The notes: generated from the sequence alone by a model not told the origin. A DNA stretch of 64,000 bases from Butyrivibrio sp. (GCA_016291375.1 JAEEXE010000003.1:1-64000); one strand, 5' to 3'. Shown: positions 1 to 8,577, counted from the stretch's first letter. Made by a program: numbers and translations.

Positions 1-473
1 TGATCATACTTTGCATACATATCTGTGATGTCGTTAGCAAATCCTGACTTATAATACTCAGCCATAGGGCCGCCACCCCAGTGACAATAGATGTTAGGAC
101 ACTGACCTGAACTCATAGCAACAACGAGCTGCTGCTTGTAAGTATCATTCTGCTGGTGTGTCTGCTTAACTGTGATGTTAGGATAATCAGCCATGAATCT
201 CTGAACTGCGCCTTCAACGTTAGTCTTTCCGGGATCCTCTGTTGAAATATCCCAAAGAGTGATTGTCATGGGCTCAGTTGTAAGTTCGGGGAGATTCTTA
301 CCATCTGTCTGCTTTCCTGTAGCTGCTCCGGCATCTCCTGAAGCCTGTGCAGCAGGTGCGCTACTATCAGAACCGCCTGCAGCAGGTGCTGATCCAGATG
401 AGCTACCACATCCGGCCAATGTTGTAACAGCAAAAACTGTTGCAAAGAAAATAGCCATAATCTTTTTCTTCAT
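1..473 (-). CDS. ABC transporter substrate-binding lipoprotein, 5' part
   Basis: This is the N-terminal ~157 codons of an extracellular solute-binding protein; the rest lies beyond the window start. It has a lipoprotein signal: a Lys-rich start, a hydrophobic stretch and the lipobox LAGC with Cys22. A Ser/Ala/Gly/Asp-rich linker follows. The mature part (ITLWDIS, then a region reading roughly as ADYPNITV) is typical of family 1 sugar-binding proteins. The start is supported by AGGAGG at 481-486, seven bases upstream. It is divergent from the AraC-type gene at 823, which suggests that the regulator controls this uptake system. Family is fairly sure; the substrate cannot be read. Confidence 0.85.
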   Translation of the reverse strand, partial: MKKKIMAIFFATVFAVTTLAGCGSSSGSAPAAGGSDSSAPAAQASGDAGAATGKQTDGKNLPELTTEPMTITLWDISTEDPGKTNVEGAVQRFMADYPNITVKQTHQQNDTYKQQLVVAMSSGQCPNIYCHWGGGPMAEYYKSGFANDITDMYAKYD

Positions 474-548
474 ACTTAATCCTCCTTAAATTAGTTCCCG
501 TGAAATCTCATTCACTTTGTTATATAAGATTCTAAAATAATTTAGATT

Positions 549-777
549 AAATTGCTTGTGAAAAGTTGCTATGTACCATACAAAAATTGCTATTTTATAT
601 ATGCAGTTTTTGGCGAGTGATTGATTTAATCATGTACAATTTGCTGCTTTTTTGGGTTTATTTTTTTAAAGTATATGCTATAATGACTATTAAATCAACT
701 ATTCACGTTTAACCATTCACCTTAATTCGAAATATTATAGCAATTTTATTCGTATCTAAAATAAATCAAAATTGCTT
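549..777 (+). repeat. Three AAATTGCT direct copies in the divergent intergenic region
   Basis: AAATTGCT(T) occurs at 549-557, 584-591 and 769-777, all in the same orientation, in the AT-rich 349-base gap between the ABC lipoprotein gene and the AraC-type gene. AraC proteins with two HTH motifs commonly bind direct repeats, so these are candidate operators. This is inference from position and repetition only; the gap is AT-rich, so chance copies are possible. Confidence 0.35.
676..684 (+). promoter_or_regulatory. Extended -10 promoter for the AraC-type gene
   Basis: TGC-TATAAT is a perfect extended -10 hexamer about 140 bases upstream of the AraC-type start. No good -35 is seen at 17 bases (GTTTAT), as is common with extended -10 promoters. 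It would give a 5' leader of roughly 130 bases. Confidence 0.5.
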
Positions 778-822
778 ATTTTTCTATAAAAAAGATCATA
801 AAATGGAGATTACTTTAGATAA

Positions 823-1794
823 ATGAAAAGAAGGTTCGAAAATACTAAGGAAAGCGTTCAGCACAAGGTCAACACAAGTTTAAGAATGTATATCAATCAG
901 GAAAACACAGATTATCCGGCGCATTGGCATAACGACATCGAGATAATATGGCCAAAGAAAGATCCATATACGGTAATATGTGCCAATCAGACATTTAGTT
1001 TAGCAGAAGGCGATATTCTATTCATCTGCCCTTCTGTATTACATGAAGTCCGCTCACTTTCTTTTGGAACAAGAATGTATCTGCAGGCTGACTTTTCCGG
1101 CATTACTGCATTAAAAGAAATCGATAAGGCCTTTCGCCTTATGTCTCCTGCTCTTCATATTAAGAAAAGTACGTGTCCTACGGGCATTTATCATCAATTG
1201 TGTAAATGGCTTGATATGATAAATGATCTGTACTTTGGTTCGGCGCCGCCTGTTCAAATAAGCGATAGAGGCGTTGGACACAGCCTGATGTCTTTTACCG
1301 AACTTGATCCATACGGAGAGCTTGAAATCTATTCCATACTTATGCAGTTTATTGCTCTTTGCGGTAAGAACATAAATCTCTTCCAAAAATCAGAGACTGT
1401 TTCAAATACAACAACCTACAAAAACAGCGTACCTTTAAGCAATGTATGCTCCTATTTGTCAGAGCACTTTACGGAAGATATCTCACTTGAAAGCGTAGCT
1501 GCTTATGCCGGTTTTAGTAAATACCATTTCGAAAGAATATTTACTGAATTTACAGGCGTCACTTTCTATCAATATATCCAGCAGCTCCGTATAAATTATG
1601 CTCAGTACCTGTTGTCAAATCCGGAGCTTTCTATAACCGATATCTCCTATCAGGCGGGATTTGCAAGTTCTACTGCTTTTACAAGAGCTTTTAGAAAAAG
1701 TACAGGCTATCCTCCGTCACAGTTTAGGATGCTTAATGAACAACAGCACCCATTAACTGCCAATCCGCATTTTGCAGATTTTAAAAACGCATAA
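823..1794 (+). CDS. AraC-family transcriptional regulator
   Basis: The 323-residue protein has a cupin-like effector domain over about residues 20-160, containing the HWHNDIEI motif typical of AraC sensor domains. Two helix-turn-helix motifs lie in the last ~100 residues: the first around LESVAAYAGFSKYHFERIF, the second around ITDISYQAGFASSTAFTRAF, ending in the family signature GYPPSQFR. It is divergent from a sugar-type ABC binding-protein gene and probably controls it, a common arrangement in rumen and gut Lachnospiraceae. The spacing from GGAG to the ATG is long (about 14 bases), so the start is less certain than the identity. Effector unknown. Confidence 0.92.
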   Translation: MKRRFENTKESVQHKVNTSLRMYINQENTDYPAHWHNDIEIIWPKKDPYTVICANQTFSLAEGDILFICPSVLHEVRSLSFGTRMYLQADFSGITALKEIDKAFRLMSPALHIKKSTCPTGIYHQLCKWLDMINDLYFGSAPPVQISDRGVGHSLMSFTELDPYGELEIYSILMQFIALCGKNINLFQKSETVSNTTTYKNSVPLSNVCSYLSEHFTEDISLESVAAYAGFSKYHFERIFTEFTGVTFYQYIQQLRINYAQYLLSNPELSITDISYQAGFASSTAFTRAFRKSTGYPPSQFRMLNEQQHPLTANPHFADFKNA

Positions 1795-1845
1795 AAAAGG
1801 CACCTCATGTTAGATATATACTAGCATTGAGGTGCCTTTTATTTT
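1795..1845. terminator. Bidirectional rho-independent terminator
   Basis: A perfect 13-bp inverted repeat, AAAAGGCACCTCA at 1795-1807 and TGAGGTGCCTTTT at 1828-1840, is flanked by A and T runs. It starts right after the AraC-type stop codon and also faces the end of the minus-strand gene at 1863, so it can serve both convergent units. Confidence 0.88.
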
Positions 1846-1862
1846 TACATATAAGCATGTGA

Positions 1863-2279
1863 TTACACTTGAAATCCCCATAAACCAAGCTTACTTATGA
1901 TGATTTCTCTAACCAGCATGCCAAGACGTTCTTTTTCTTCAGGATTTATTTTTACGATTTCTTCGATTTTATAAACCTTTTCCTTAAAGCCCTTTTCTTT
2001 CCTGTCCGGATCCTTATAAACAGAAGTTCTGATCTTGGTTCTAAGCTGCTTATAAACCTTGTAATCATAGGTGTCCTTTGTAAGATGATAGATATGACTT
2101 TCCAGAGTAGTGGAAAAGTCTATATCATCCTTGAAATACTTGGTTATGACAGTTTTAAATTTAAACGGAACGATTTCATTAGCAATGAGCTCATTATAAT
2201 TATATCTGGCTCCAAAATAATACCGCTCTATATCTTGCATATAATATTTGAAATCATCTTCATTTATTATAGTATTCAT
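1863..2279 (-). CDS. Hypothetical protein, last gene of the degenerate-sigma unit
   Basis: A 138-residue, charged, mainly helical soluble protein without signal peptide, membrane segment or a motif I recognise. It is rich in Tyr and Lys in its first half. Its ATG overlaps the stop of the sigma-like gene (ATGA, 4-base overlap), so the two are translationally coupled and probably act together. It is followed by the shared terminator at 1795-1845. I cannot assign a function; a partner or regulator of the sigma-like protein is a context-based guess. Confidence 0.7.
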   Translation of the reverse strand: MNTIINEDDFKYYMQDIERYYFGARYNYNELIANEIVPFKFKTVITKYFKDDIDFSTTLESHIYHLTKDTYDYKVYKQLRTKIRTSVYKDPDRKEKGFKEKVYKIEEIVKINPEEKERLGMLVREIIISKLGLWGFQV

Positions 2280-3046
2280 TTCTTTTTCTTATCTGCTCCG
2301 CTGTCAAGATCTTCGATATTGTCGGCACTAAATTCAATGGCAGTGCGGATCTTATCCTCATCCCATCCGGTTTCATCCATCAGTTCTTTAACAGTGACTT
2401 TCCTTCTAAGGTCATCTGCAAGCTCTTTTGCTTTGTCAGCGACCTCCTGTACAAGCTTAAGAACCTTCTGTGCTCCGGCATCTTCTGCAAGATTTTCTTC
2501 TATTATTTTCTCCATGGCATCAAGCATGAGATTATAAAGGAAACCTTCTACTTCACCGGGCTCTCCAACTGCATCCAGCATGGTAACACCCTTGGTAAGA
2601 GCAACATTGCCTTCGCCGATAAGATCTTCAATAAATACGCCCTGCTCAGAGTACATCTTAGCTACGTCTACAACAAGAGGAAGGTACATTTCAATAAGCT
2701 TACTCTGTGCGTCCTTATCCCCTGCAAGCGCCGAAATTGTAATAGCCTGCTTCTCTCCATCATTATATTGGGGAAGGGCTGATAAGCTATCAAGATAATC
2801 ATTGAGGTAATTGGATTCATCCTCAGTCAGATCTTCTTCAGAAAAATAAGCTTCTTCATCTACGCCAATCTTATGATTTTTGAGATAATCAAAAACCATA
2901 TTAAGCTGCTTCTCATCAAGATCAAGCTCAGAGAAAGCCTCAATAACCTCGGCTTTAGAAATAGTGTTTTTATTTTCACGCGCGGTTCTGGTAACAGATT
3001 TAAGTATTTCCGCAAACTCTTTTTCCTTATTATCTATATTTCCCAT
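2276..3046 (-). CDS. Degenerate sigma-70-like protein lacking region 4
   Basis: 256 residues. The order matches a sigma-70 factor: a region 1.1-like segment (about 29-62), a region 1.2-like stretch (about 78-118), then region 2.1-2.2 (about 115-158) with LPLVVDVAKMY and EDLIGEGNVAL, the part that binds the RNA polymerase beta' clamp. In place of region 2.3/2.4, which carries the aromatic residues that melt and read the -10, there is an unrelated helix (about 165-183). A region 3-like segment (about 202-240, VTVKELMDETGWDEDKI) follows, then a short acidic/Lys tail. Region 4 is absent. AAGGAG lies five bases before the ATG. It is probably an RNA polymerase-binding regulator rather than a promoter-reading sigma factor (inference). 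Second of three minus-strand genes. Confidence 0.75.
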   Translation of the reverse strand: MGNIDNKEKEFAEILKSVTRTARENKNTISKAEVIEAFSELDLDEKQLNMVFDYLKNHKIGVDEEAYFSEEDLTEDESNYLNDYLDSLSALPQYNDGEKQAITISALAGDKDAQSKLIEMYLPLVVDVAKMYSEQGVFIEDLIGEGNVALTKGVTMLDAVGEPGEVEGFLYNLMLDAMEKIIEENLAEDAGAQKVLKLVQEVADKAKELADDLRRKVTVKELMDETGWDEDKIRTAIEFSADNIEDLDSGADKKKK

Positions 3047-3055
3047 GATAACTCC

Positions 3056-3934
3056 TTATTTCTTATGTTCATGAGTAAAAAGATGATCCTGGCAATACTC
3101 ATAATTGCCGTTACACTTAGAGCAGAATCTGAATTCAAGATTAGGGTCATCTTCTTCAGATCTTCCGCAGATAGCACATTTATGCCTTGTAATACCCTTG
3201 GGTCTTATCTGTACATTACGCTTAAACTCTGCTCTTCTTTTAACCTCACTTGGTCTTAAATGAGACATTTTCCCAAGGCTTAAATAGAACAGCAAAAGAT
3301 TCAGCGCCTGAGAAAGTATTGCAAAGAACAGGAAGTAATTGGAACCACGAACCGCATTAAATGCATTAAATGCAAGCACCGCTCCGTAGAAAATACCAAG
3401 CCATTTAACCTTAAGAGGTATAAAGAGCATAAATAATACGGTCATATCGGGATAACAAATGGCAAATGACAGGAACACCATCATCTGGATATAGTACGTA
3501 CTAAAAGAAATGGAATTGACATTCATTAGTACTGAAAGCCCCTCAGGCGTCAAATTGAAGACAGTCTTATAAACAAAAAGAGTCACAAATGAAGCCACAA
3601 TCATAAGAAGCATTCCGGTGAAAATAAAGAGGTTATACCTGAAAGTACCAAGAGTACGCTCCATGGTATTTCCTACATAATAATAGAACAGCAATGTGAT
3701 TATAACCAGAAAATTGAAATTAACAGGTGGGATCAATATCCATGTTATAAGTCTCCACACCTGTCCATGCAAGATCATGTAAGGATCCAATGTCAAAAAA
3801 CCTGAGAAATTAACATTTGCAGGAGCAAGCTGAAGTATCATTCCCACAATGTAAAGCCCGATAATGTATTTAGTAAGGTTAGGTATGGCATATCTGCCGA
3901 ATTTTCTTTCCATTTTTTGAACTAATCTATCCAT
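3056..3934 (-). CDS. Rhomboid-like membrane protein with C-terminal zinc ribbon, probably inactive
   Basis: 292 residues with about six hydrophobic segments between residues 20 and 220. The loop after TM1 (WRLITWILIPP, then YVGNTMERTLGT) matches the conserved N-terminal part of the rhomboid fold. The catalytic GxSG motif and the TM6 His are not visible; the corresponding stretch reads SISFSTYY. The cytosolic C-terminus has a zinc-ribbon pattern with C253, C256, C271, C274, C281 and H284. CGAGGG precedes the ATG. It is the first gene of the three-gene unit with the sigma-like protein, ten bases apart. A membrane sensor or scaffold is likelier than a protease; this is inference. Confidence 0.72.
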   Translation of the reverse strand: MDRLVQKMERKFGRYAIPNLTKYIIGLYIVGMILQLAPANVNFSGFLTLDPYMILHGQVWRLITWILIPPVNFNFLVIITLLFYYYVGNTMERTLGTFRYNLFIFTGMLLMIVASFVTLFVYKTVFNLTPEGLSVLMNVNSISFSTYYIQMMVFLSFAICYPDMTVLFMLFIPLKVKWLGIFYGAVLAFNAFNAVRGSNYFLFFAILSQALNLLLFYLSLGKMSHLRPSEVKRRAEFKRNVQIRPKGITRHKCAICGRSEEDDPNLEFRFCSKCNGNYEYCQDHLFTHEHKK

Positions 3935-3970
3935 AATAACCCTCGTTTCCTAAACTAAGCTGATTTAATG

Positions 3971-3999
3971 ATTTTATCATCGGCAAAGGCTATTGTAAA
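3971..3999 (-). promoter_or_regulatory. Vegetative-type promoter for the rhomboid/sigma-like unit
   Basis: On the minus strand TTTACA (3994-3999) and TAAAAT (3971-3976) are separated by exactly 17 bases, about 40 bases upstream of the rhomboid-like start. The spacer contains GCCGATGA, which resembles a SigD -10, but no TAAA is correctly placed, so the SigA-type reading is preferred. Confidence 0.65.
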
Positions 4000-4048
4000 T
4001 ACGCCCTTTTTAAAGCCTTTTTAGCCCATTTGTAAAAAGCTCATTTAT

Positions 4049-4077
4049 TTGATTTTATCCATCTGGTGCATTATAAT
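4049..4077 (+). promoter_or_regulatory. Vegetative-type promoter for the activase gene
   Basis: TTGATT (4049-4054) and a perfect TATAAT (4072-4077) are 17 bases apart. Transcription should begin near 4084. This rules out the in-frame ATG at 4049, which lies in the -35, and supports the start at 4115. Confidence 0.82.
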
Positions 4078-4114
4078 GATTAAGCTTGTCTACTTATTAA
4101 ATGTGAGGTTTTTT

Positions 4115-7100
4115 ATGTTATCAAAGGATTACACGTTAGGTATTGATATTGGCTCAACCACGGTCAAAGTAGCTCTTCTTGACTCCGGGCACAAGATTAT
4201 CTTCTCTGATTACAAGAGGCACTTTGCCAATATTCAGGAGACACTCGCGGATCTTCTTAAAGAAGCCCGTGAAACATCAGGTAATATCACACTTCATCCC
4301 GTTATTACAGGATCCGGCGGACTTAATCTTGCCGGGCATCTTGAGGTACCTTTTGTACAGGAAGTTATTGCTGTTTCTACTTCTCTCAAGGAACTTGCGC
4401 CCAAGACGGATGTTGCTATAGAGCTTGGCGGTGAAGACGCCAAGATTATATATTTTGAAGGCGGTAATGTTGAACAGCGTATGAACGGAATCTGTGCCGG
4501 CGGTACAGGTTCATTTATAGACCAGATGGCAGCTCTTTTGCAGACCGATGCATCAGGTCTTAATGAATATGCCAAGAACTACAATTCTCTTTATACAATT
4601 GCCGCAAGATGCGGTGTTTTTGCCAAGTCTGACATTCAGCCCCTTATCAATGAAGGCGCTACCAAGGAAGATCTTGCAGCTTCTATTTTCCAGGCGGTTG
4701 TCAATCAGACTATCTCCGGACTTGCCTGCGGTAAGCCCATCAGAGGTCACGTTGCATTCTTAGGCGGACCTCTTCACTTCCTTGATCAGTTAAAAGAATC
4801 CTTCATCAGAACCCTTAAGCTTGATGAGGAACATACTATAAATACAGATAATTCTCATCTTTTTGCGGCTATCGGCTCTGCCCTTAATGCCAAAGAAGAT
4901 GTCTCTTATTCCATGGATGAGATGGTAGCTAAGCTTTCTCATAAGATAGTCATGGAAGCCGAAGTTTCACGTCTTGATCCTTTGTTCAAAAATGAAGACG
5001 AATATAAGGAATTTAGAAATCGTCAGGACAGATACAAAGTAAAGACCAAGAAGCTTGATGATTATAAAGGAAACGCATTCCTTGGAATAGATGCAGGATC
5101 AACAACTACTAAATGCGCGCTTATTAGCGAAGACGGCGATCTTCTTTATTCTTTTTATTCAAGCAATAACGGAAGTCCTCTTAAGACTGCAATCTCTTCC
5201 ATTCAGGAAATATATAAGCTTAAACCTGCAGATGTACGCATAACAAGAGCTTGTTCAACAGGTTACGGAGAAGCTCTTCTTAAGTCTGCTCTTCTTCTTG
5301 ATGATGGTGAAGTTGAGACAATAGCTCACTACAACGCAGCTGCGTTTTTTGACCCTGAAGTTGACTGTATCCTGGATATCGGCGGTCAGGACATGAAGTG
5401 CATACATATCAAGAACCAGTCAGTTGACTCTGTTCAGCTCAATGAAGCATGTTCATCAGGGTGCGGTTCATTTATCGAAACCTTTGCCAAGTCTCTCTCT
5501 TACAGTGTTCAGGACTTTGCCAAGGTTGCTCTCTATGCAAAATCTCCGGTAGATCTCGGAACAAGATGTACCGTATTTATGAACTCCAGAGTTAAGCAGG
5601 CTCAAAAAGAAGGTGCTGATGTTGCGGATATCTCATCAGGACTTGCTTATTCCGTTATCAAAAATGCTCTCTTTAAGGTTATTAAGGTTTCTGACGCCAA
5701 GGATCTTGGAACTCATATAGTAGTTCAGGGCGGAACCTTCTATAACGATGCTGTTCTTCGCGCATTTGAGATCATTTCGGGAGCTGAGGCAATTCGACCT
5801 GATATTGCAGGTATCATGGGCGCCTTTGGTGCTGCTCTTATAGCAAGAGACAGATTCAATGAAGATACAAGCTATAAAACTACTATGCTTACAATAGATC
5901 AGATCAATAAGCTTGAATATACAACCAGCATGACAACCTGTCAGGGATGTACTAACCACTGCAGACTTACAATAAATAAGTTTACCGGTGGTCGTCAGCA
6001 TATTTCAGGAAACAGATGCGAAAGAGGTATCGGTAAAGTCAAAAATGCCGATAATATCCCCAATCTTTTTGACTATAAATATAAGAGAATGTTCAGATAT
6101 GAGCCTCTTTCTCCCGATAAAGTCACAAGAGGAACCGTAGGTATTCCAAGAGTTCTTAATTTCTACGAAAACTATCCTTTCTGGTTTACCTTCTTTACAG
6201 AGCTTGGATACAGAGTTGTTCTATCACCAAGGTCTACACATCAGATATATGAGCTTGGAATTGAATCAATACCCAGTGAGTCTGAGTGTTATCCTGCCAA
6301 GCTCTCCCACGGTCATATTGAGTGGCTGATCAAGCAGAAGGTTGATTTCATCTTCTATCCAGGACTTTTCTATGAAAGAGAAGAAGTGCCCGGTGCAACC
6401 AACCACTACAACTGTCCTATTGTCACTTCATATTCTGAGAACATCAAGAATAATGTAGAGTCTATAACAGACGGCGAAGTTAAACTACGTAATCCTTTCA
6501 TGGCGTTTACGAATCTTGAAGTCGCTACCAAATCTCTTGTAAAAGAGTTCTCTGAGATACCTGCAGATGAAGTAATAAAAGCTTCAGCAAAAGCCTGGGC
6601 TGAAATGGACAATATGAGAAAAGATATTGCCCGCAAAGGTGAAGAGACACTCAAATGGATGAAGGAAAACAATAAACACGGAATCGTGCTTGCAGGAAGA
6701 CCATATCACGTTGATCCTGAGATCAATCATGGTATTCCTGATATGATCTGCTCTTACGGTGTTGCAGTTCTAACTGAGGACAGTGTTTCACATCTTGGCA
6801 AACCTGACAGACCGCTAATTGTATCAGACCAGTGGATGTATCATTCAAGGCTCTATGCCGCTGCTTCATTCGTAAGAACCAGAGAAGATCTTGATCTTAT
6901 ACAGCTTAACTCATTCGGATGCGGACTTGACGCTGTTACTACCGATCAGGTTAATGATATCCTTTCAGGATCTGACAAGATCTATACATGTCTTAAGATT
7001 GACGAAGTAAATAACCTGGGAAGCGCAAGAATCAGAGTTCGTTCTCTTCTTGCTGCGATCAGAGTAAGAAAGCAAAAGAATAAGATCAGAAACATCTCTT

Positions 7101-8365
7101 CTACTGCCAATAAGAGAGTTATCTTCACTGAAGAGATGAAAGAAAGATATACAATACTTTGCCCTCAGATGTCACCTATTCACTTTGACATCCTTGAGCC
7201 TGCTTTTGCTTCCTGTGGCTACAATTTTGTTGTAATGCAAAATGATAACAGGCACGCAATTGATATGGGCCTTAAATATGTTAATAACGACGCCTGCTAC
7301 CCTTCTCTTTGGGTTGTTGGCCAGATCATGGACGAGCTTTCAAGCGGTAAATATGACCTTAATAAAGTTGCCGTTATTATGTCTCAGACAGGTGGTGGAT
7401 GTAGAGCAACCAACTACATTGGATTTATAAGAAGAGCTCTTAAAAAGGCCGGAATGGAGCAGATACCTGTTGTATCACTTAATCTCTCCAAGCTTGAAGC
7501 CAATCCCGGATTTAAGATTGATGCAAAGATGTTCGTAAAAGCTGCTTATGCTGCTATCTTTGGTGATATCTTTATGAAGTGTGTATACAGAATGAGACCC
7601 TATGAGAAGGTTCCCGGATCTGTTGACGCCTGCCATAAGAAATGGCTTGAAGTATGTAAGAAGTTCATTACCGGCAAGCACCTTAATATTTTCAAATTCG
7701 AAAAAATATGCAGACAGATTGTTGAAGACTTTGACAAGATTGAGATCACTGATGAAGTTAAGCCAAGAGTAGGTGTTGTTGGCGAGATTCTTGTTAAATA
7801 TGCTCCCGCTGCAAACAACCACCTTGTAGAGCTTCTTGAATCCGAAGGCGCCGAAGCCGTTGTTCCTGAACTTATCGGATTTATGATGTACTGCTTCTAC
7901 AATCAGATTTATAAGGCAAAAGAGCTTGGAACATCAGCCAAAACTGCTGTATTTTGTAAGCTTGGTATATGGGTTCTTGAAAAACTTAGAAGCGGCGCTA
8001 CTAACGCATACAGAAAGAGTGTTCATTTCACCGCTCCTGAACCTATTTATAAGCTTGTTGAATATGCTGAGCCTATTGTTGATATCGGTAATCAGACAGG
8101 TGAAGGCTGGTTCCTTACAGGTGAGATGGTTGAACTTATCAAAGAAGGTGCATCAAATATCGTATGTACTCAGCCTTTTGGCTGCCTTCCAAACCACGTT
8201 GTAGGTAAAGGTGTTATCAAGAAGATGCGTAACATGTATCCGGGCTGCAATATCGTCGCAATAGACTATGATCCCGGTGCATCAGAAGTTAACCAGCTTA
8301 ACCGTATCAAGCTCATGCTCTCTACCGCCCAGCGAAAAGTGGACTCCGCGAGAAAAACAAGCTGA
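4115..8365 (+). CDS. Fused 2-hydroxyacyl-CoA dehydratase activase (BadF/BcrA-type ATPase, DUF2229 and HgdB-like regions)
   Basis: 1416 residues from the ATG at 4115, chosen because GTGAGG lies six bases upstream and a promoter covers the longer start. Two ASKHA-type activase modules come first: DIGSTTVK near residue 11 with cluster-ligand cysteines C127 (ICAGGTGSF) and C166 (ARCGVFA), and a second beginning LGIDAGSTTTK near 330 with a CSSGCGSF motif. A Cys-rich segment follows around 610-640 (CQGCTNHC), then a DUF2229 region and a C-terminal part resembling dehydratase component D. In the family a [4Fe-4S] activator uses ATP to inject an electron into a dehydratase. No dehydratase gene adjoins it, so the substrate is unknown. 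Confidence 0.88.
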   Translation: MLSKDYTLGIDIGSTTVKVALLDSGHKIIFSDYKRHFANIQETLADLLKEARETSGNITLHPVITGSGGLNLAGHLEVPFVQEVIAVSTSLKELAPKTDVAIELGGEDAKIIYFEGGNVEQRMNGICAGGTGSFIDQMAALLQTDASGLNEYAKNYNSLYTIAARCGVFAKSDIQPLINEGATKEDLAASIFQAVVNQTISGLACGKPIRGHVAFLGGPLHFLDQLKESFIRTLKLDEEHTINTDNSHLFAAIGSALNAKEDVSYSMDEMVAKLSHKIVMEAEVSRLDPLFKNEDEYKEFRNRQDRYKVKTKKLDDYKGNAFLGIDAGSTTTKCALISEDGDLLYSFYSSNNGSPLKTAISSIQEIYKLKPADVRITRACSTGYGEALLKSALLLDDGEVETIAHYNAAAFFDPEVDCILDIGGQDMKCIHIKNQSVDSVQLNEACSSGCGSFIETFAKSLSYSVQDFAKVALYAKSPVDLGTRCTVFMNSRVKQAQKEGADVADISSGLAYSVIKNALFKVIKVSDAKDLGTHIVVQGGTFYNDAVLRAFEIISGAEAIRPDIAGIMGAFGAALIARDRFNEDTSYKTTMLTIDQINKLEYTTSMTTCQGCTNHCRLTINKFTGGRQHISGNRCERGIGKVKNADNIPNLFDYKYKRMFRYEPLSPDKVTRGTVGIPRVLNFYENYPFWFTFFTELGYRVVLSPRSTHQIYELGIESIPSESECYPAKLSHGHIEWLIKQKVDFIFYPGLFYEREEVPGATNHYNCPIVTSYSENIKNNVESITDGEVKLRNPFMAFTNLEVATKSLVKEFSEIPADEVIKASAKAWAEMDNMRKDIARKGEETLKWMKENNKHGIVLAGRPYHVDPEINHGIPDMICSYGVAVLTEDSVSHLGKPDRPLIVSDQWMYHSRLYAAASFVRTREDLDLIQLNSFGCGLDAVTTDQVNDILSGSDKIYTCLKIDEVNNLGSARIRVRSLLAAIRVRKQKNKIRNISSTANKRVIFTEEMKERYTILCPQMSPIHFDILEPAFASCGYNFVVMQNDNRHAIDMGLKYVNNDACYPSLWVVGQIMDELSSGKYDLNKVAVIMSQTGGGCRATNYIGFIRRALKKAGMEQIPVVSLNLSKLEANPGFKIDAKMFVKAAYAAIFGDIFMKCVYRMRPYEKVPGSVDACHKKWLEVCKKFITGKHLNIFKFEKICRQIVEDFDKIEITDEVKPRVGVVGEILVKYAPAANNHLVELLESEGAEAVVPELIGFMMYCFYNQIYKAKELGTSAKTAVFCKLGIWVLEKLRSGATNAYRKSVHFTAPEPIYKLVEYAEPIVDIGNQTGEGWFLTGEMVELIKEGASNIVCTQPFGCLPNHVVGKGVIKKMRNMYPGCNIVAIDYDPGASEVNQLNRIKLMLSTAQRKVDSARKTS

Positions 8366-8577
8366 GGTATTGTATTTGCTGTAATGCATATATTTGAAAA
8401 TGCTTGTTTTCTGTCGAGCAGATGATTGTTAAATTGAATAAACCCCGGAGATGCTGACTTTTTTGAACAACGTGAAAGAAAGCATCTCCGGGGTTTATGA
8501 AATTACTAAAATCACTGTGCAGACGAAAACAAGCATTTTTAAATATTCGTCTATCAAACAAATATCACTTCAGTTTA
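8361..8577. terminator. Long imperfect palindrome between convergent genes
   Basis: The core is a perfect 18-bp inverted repeat, ATAAACCCCGGAGATGCT at 8438-8455 and its complement at 8481-8498. A second pair lies outside it: about 21 bp near 8390-8411 (including GAAAATGCTTGTTTT) matching about 8524-8546. Weaker symmetry extends across the rest, reaching both stop codons (CTGAGGT near 8362 and ACTTCAG near 8570). The whole convergent gap therefore folds as one imperfect hairpin of roughly 200 bases. Bidirectional termination is the simplest role; it lacks a clean U-tract next to the inner stem. Confidence 0.6.

Noticed and set aside
3971-3999. SigD-type promoter (GCCGATGA) for the rhomboid-like gene
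   Set aside because: No TAAA at 15-16 bases, and a good SigA-type pair with 17-base spacing covers the same place.
4049-4114. An upstream in-frame ATG for the activase
   Set aside because: It coincides with the -35 of a strong promoter and lacks a ribosome site; starting at 4115 also places the cluster cysteines at 127 and 166 as in the family.
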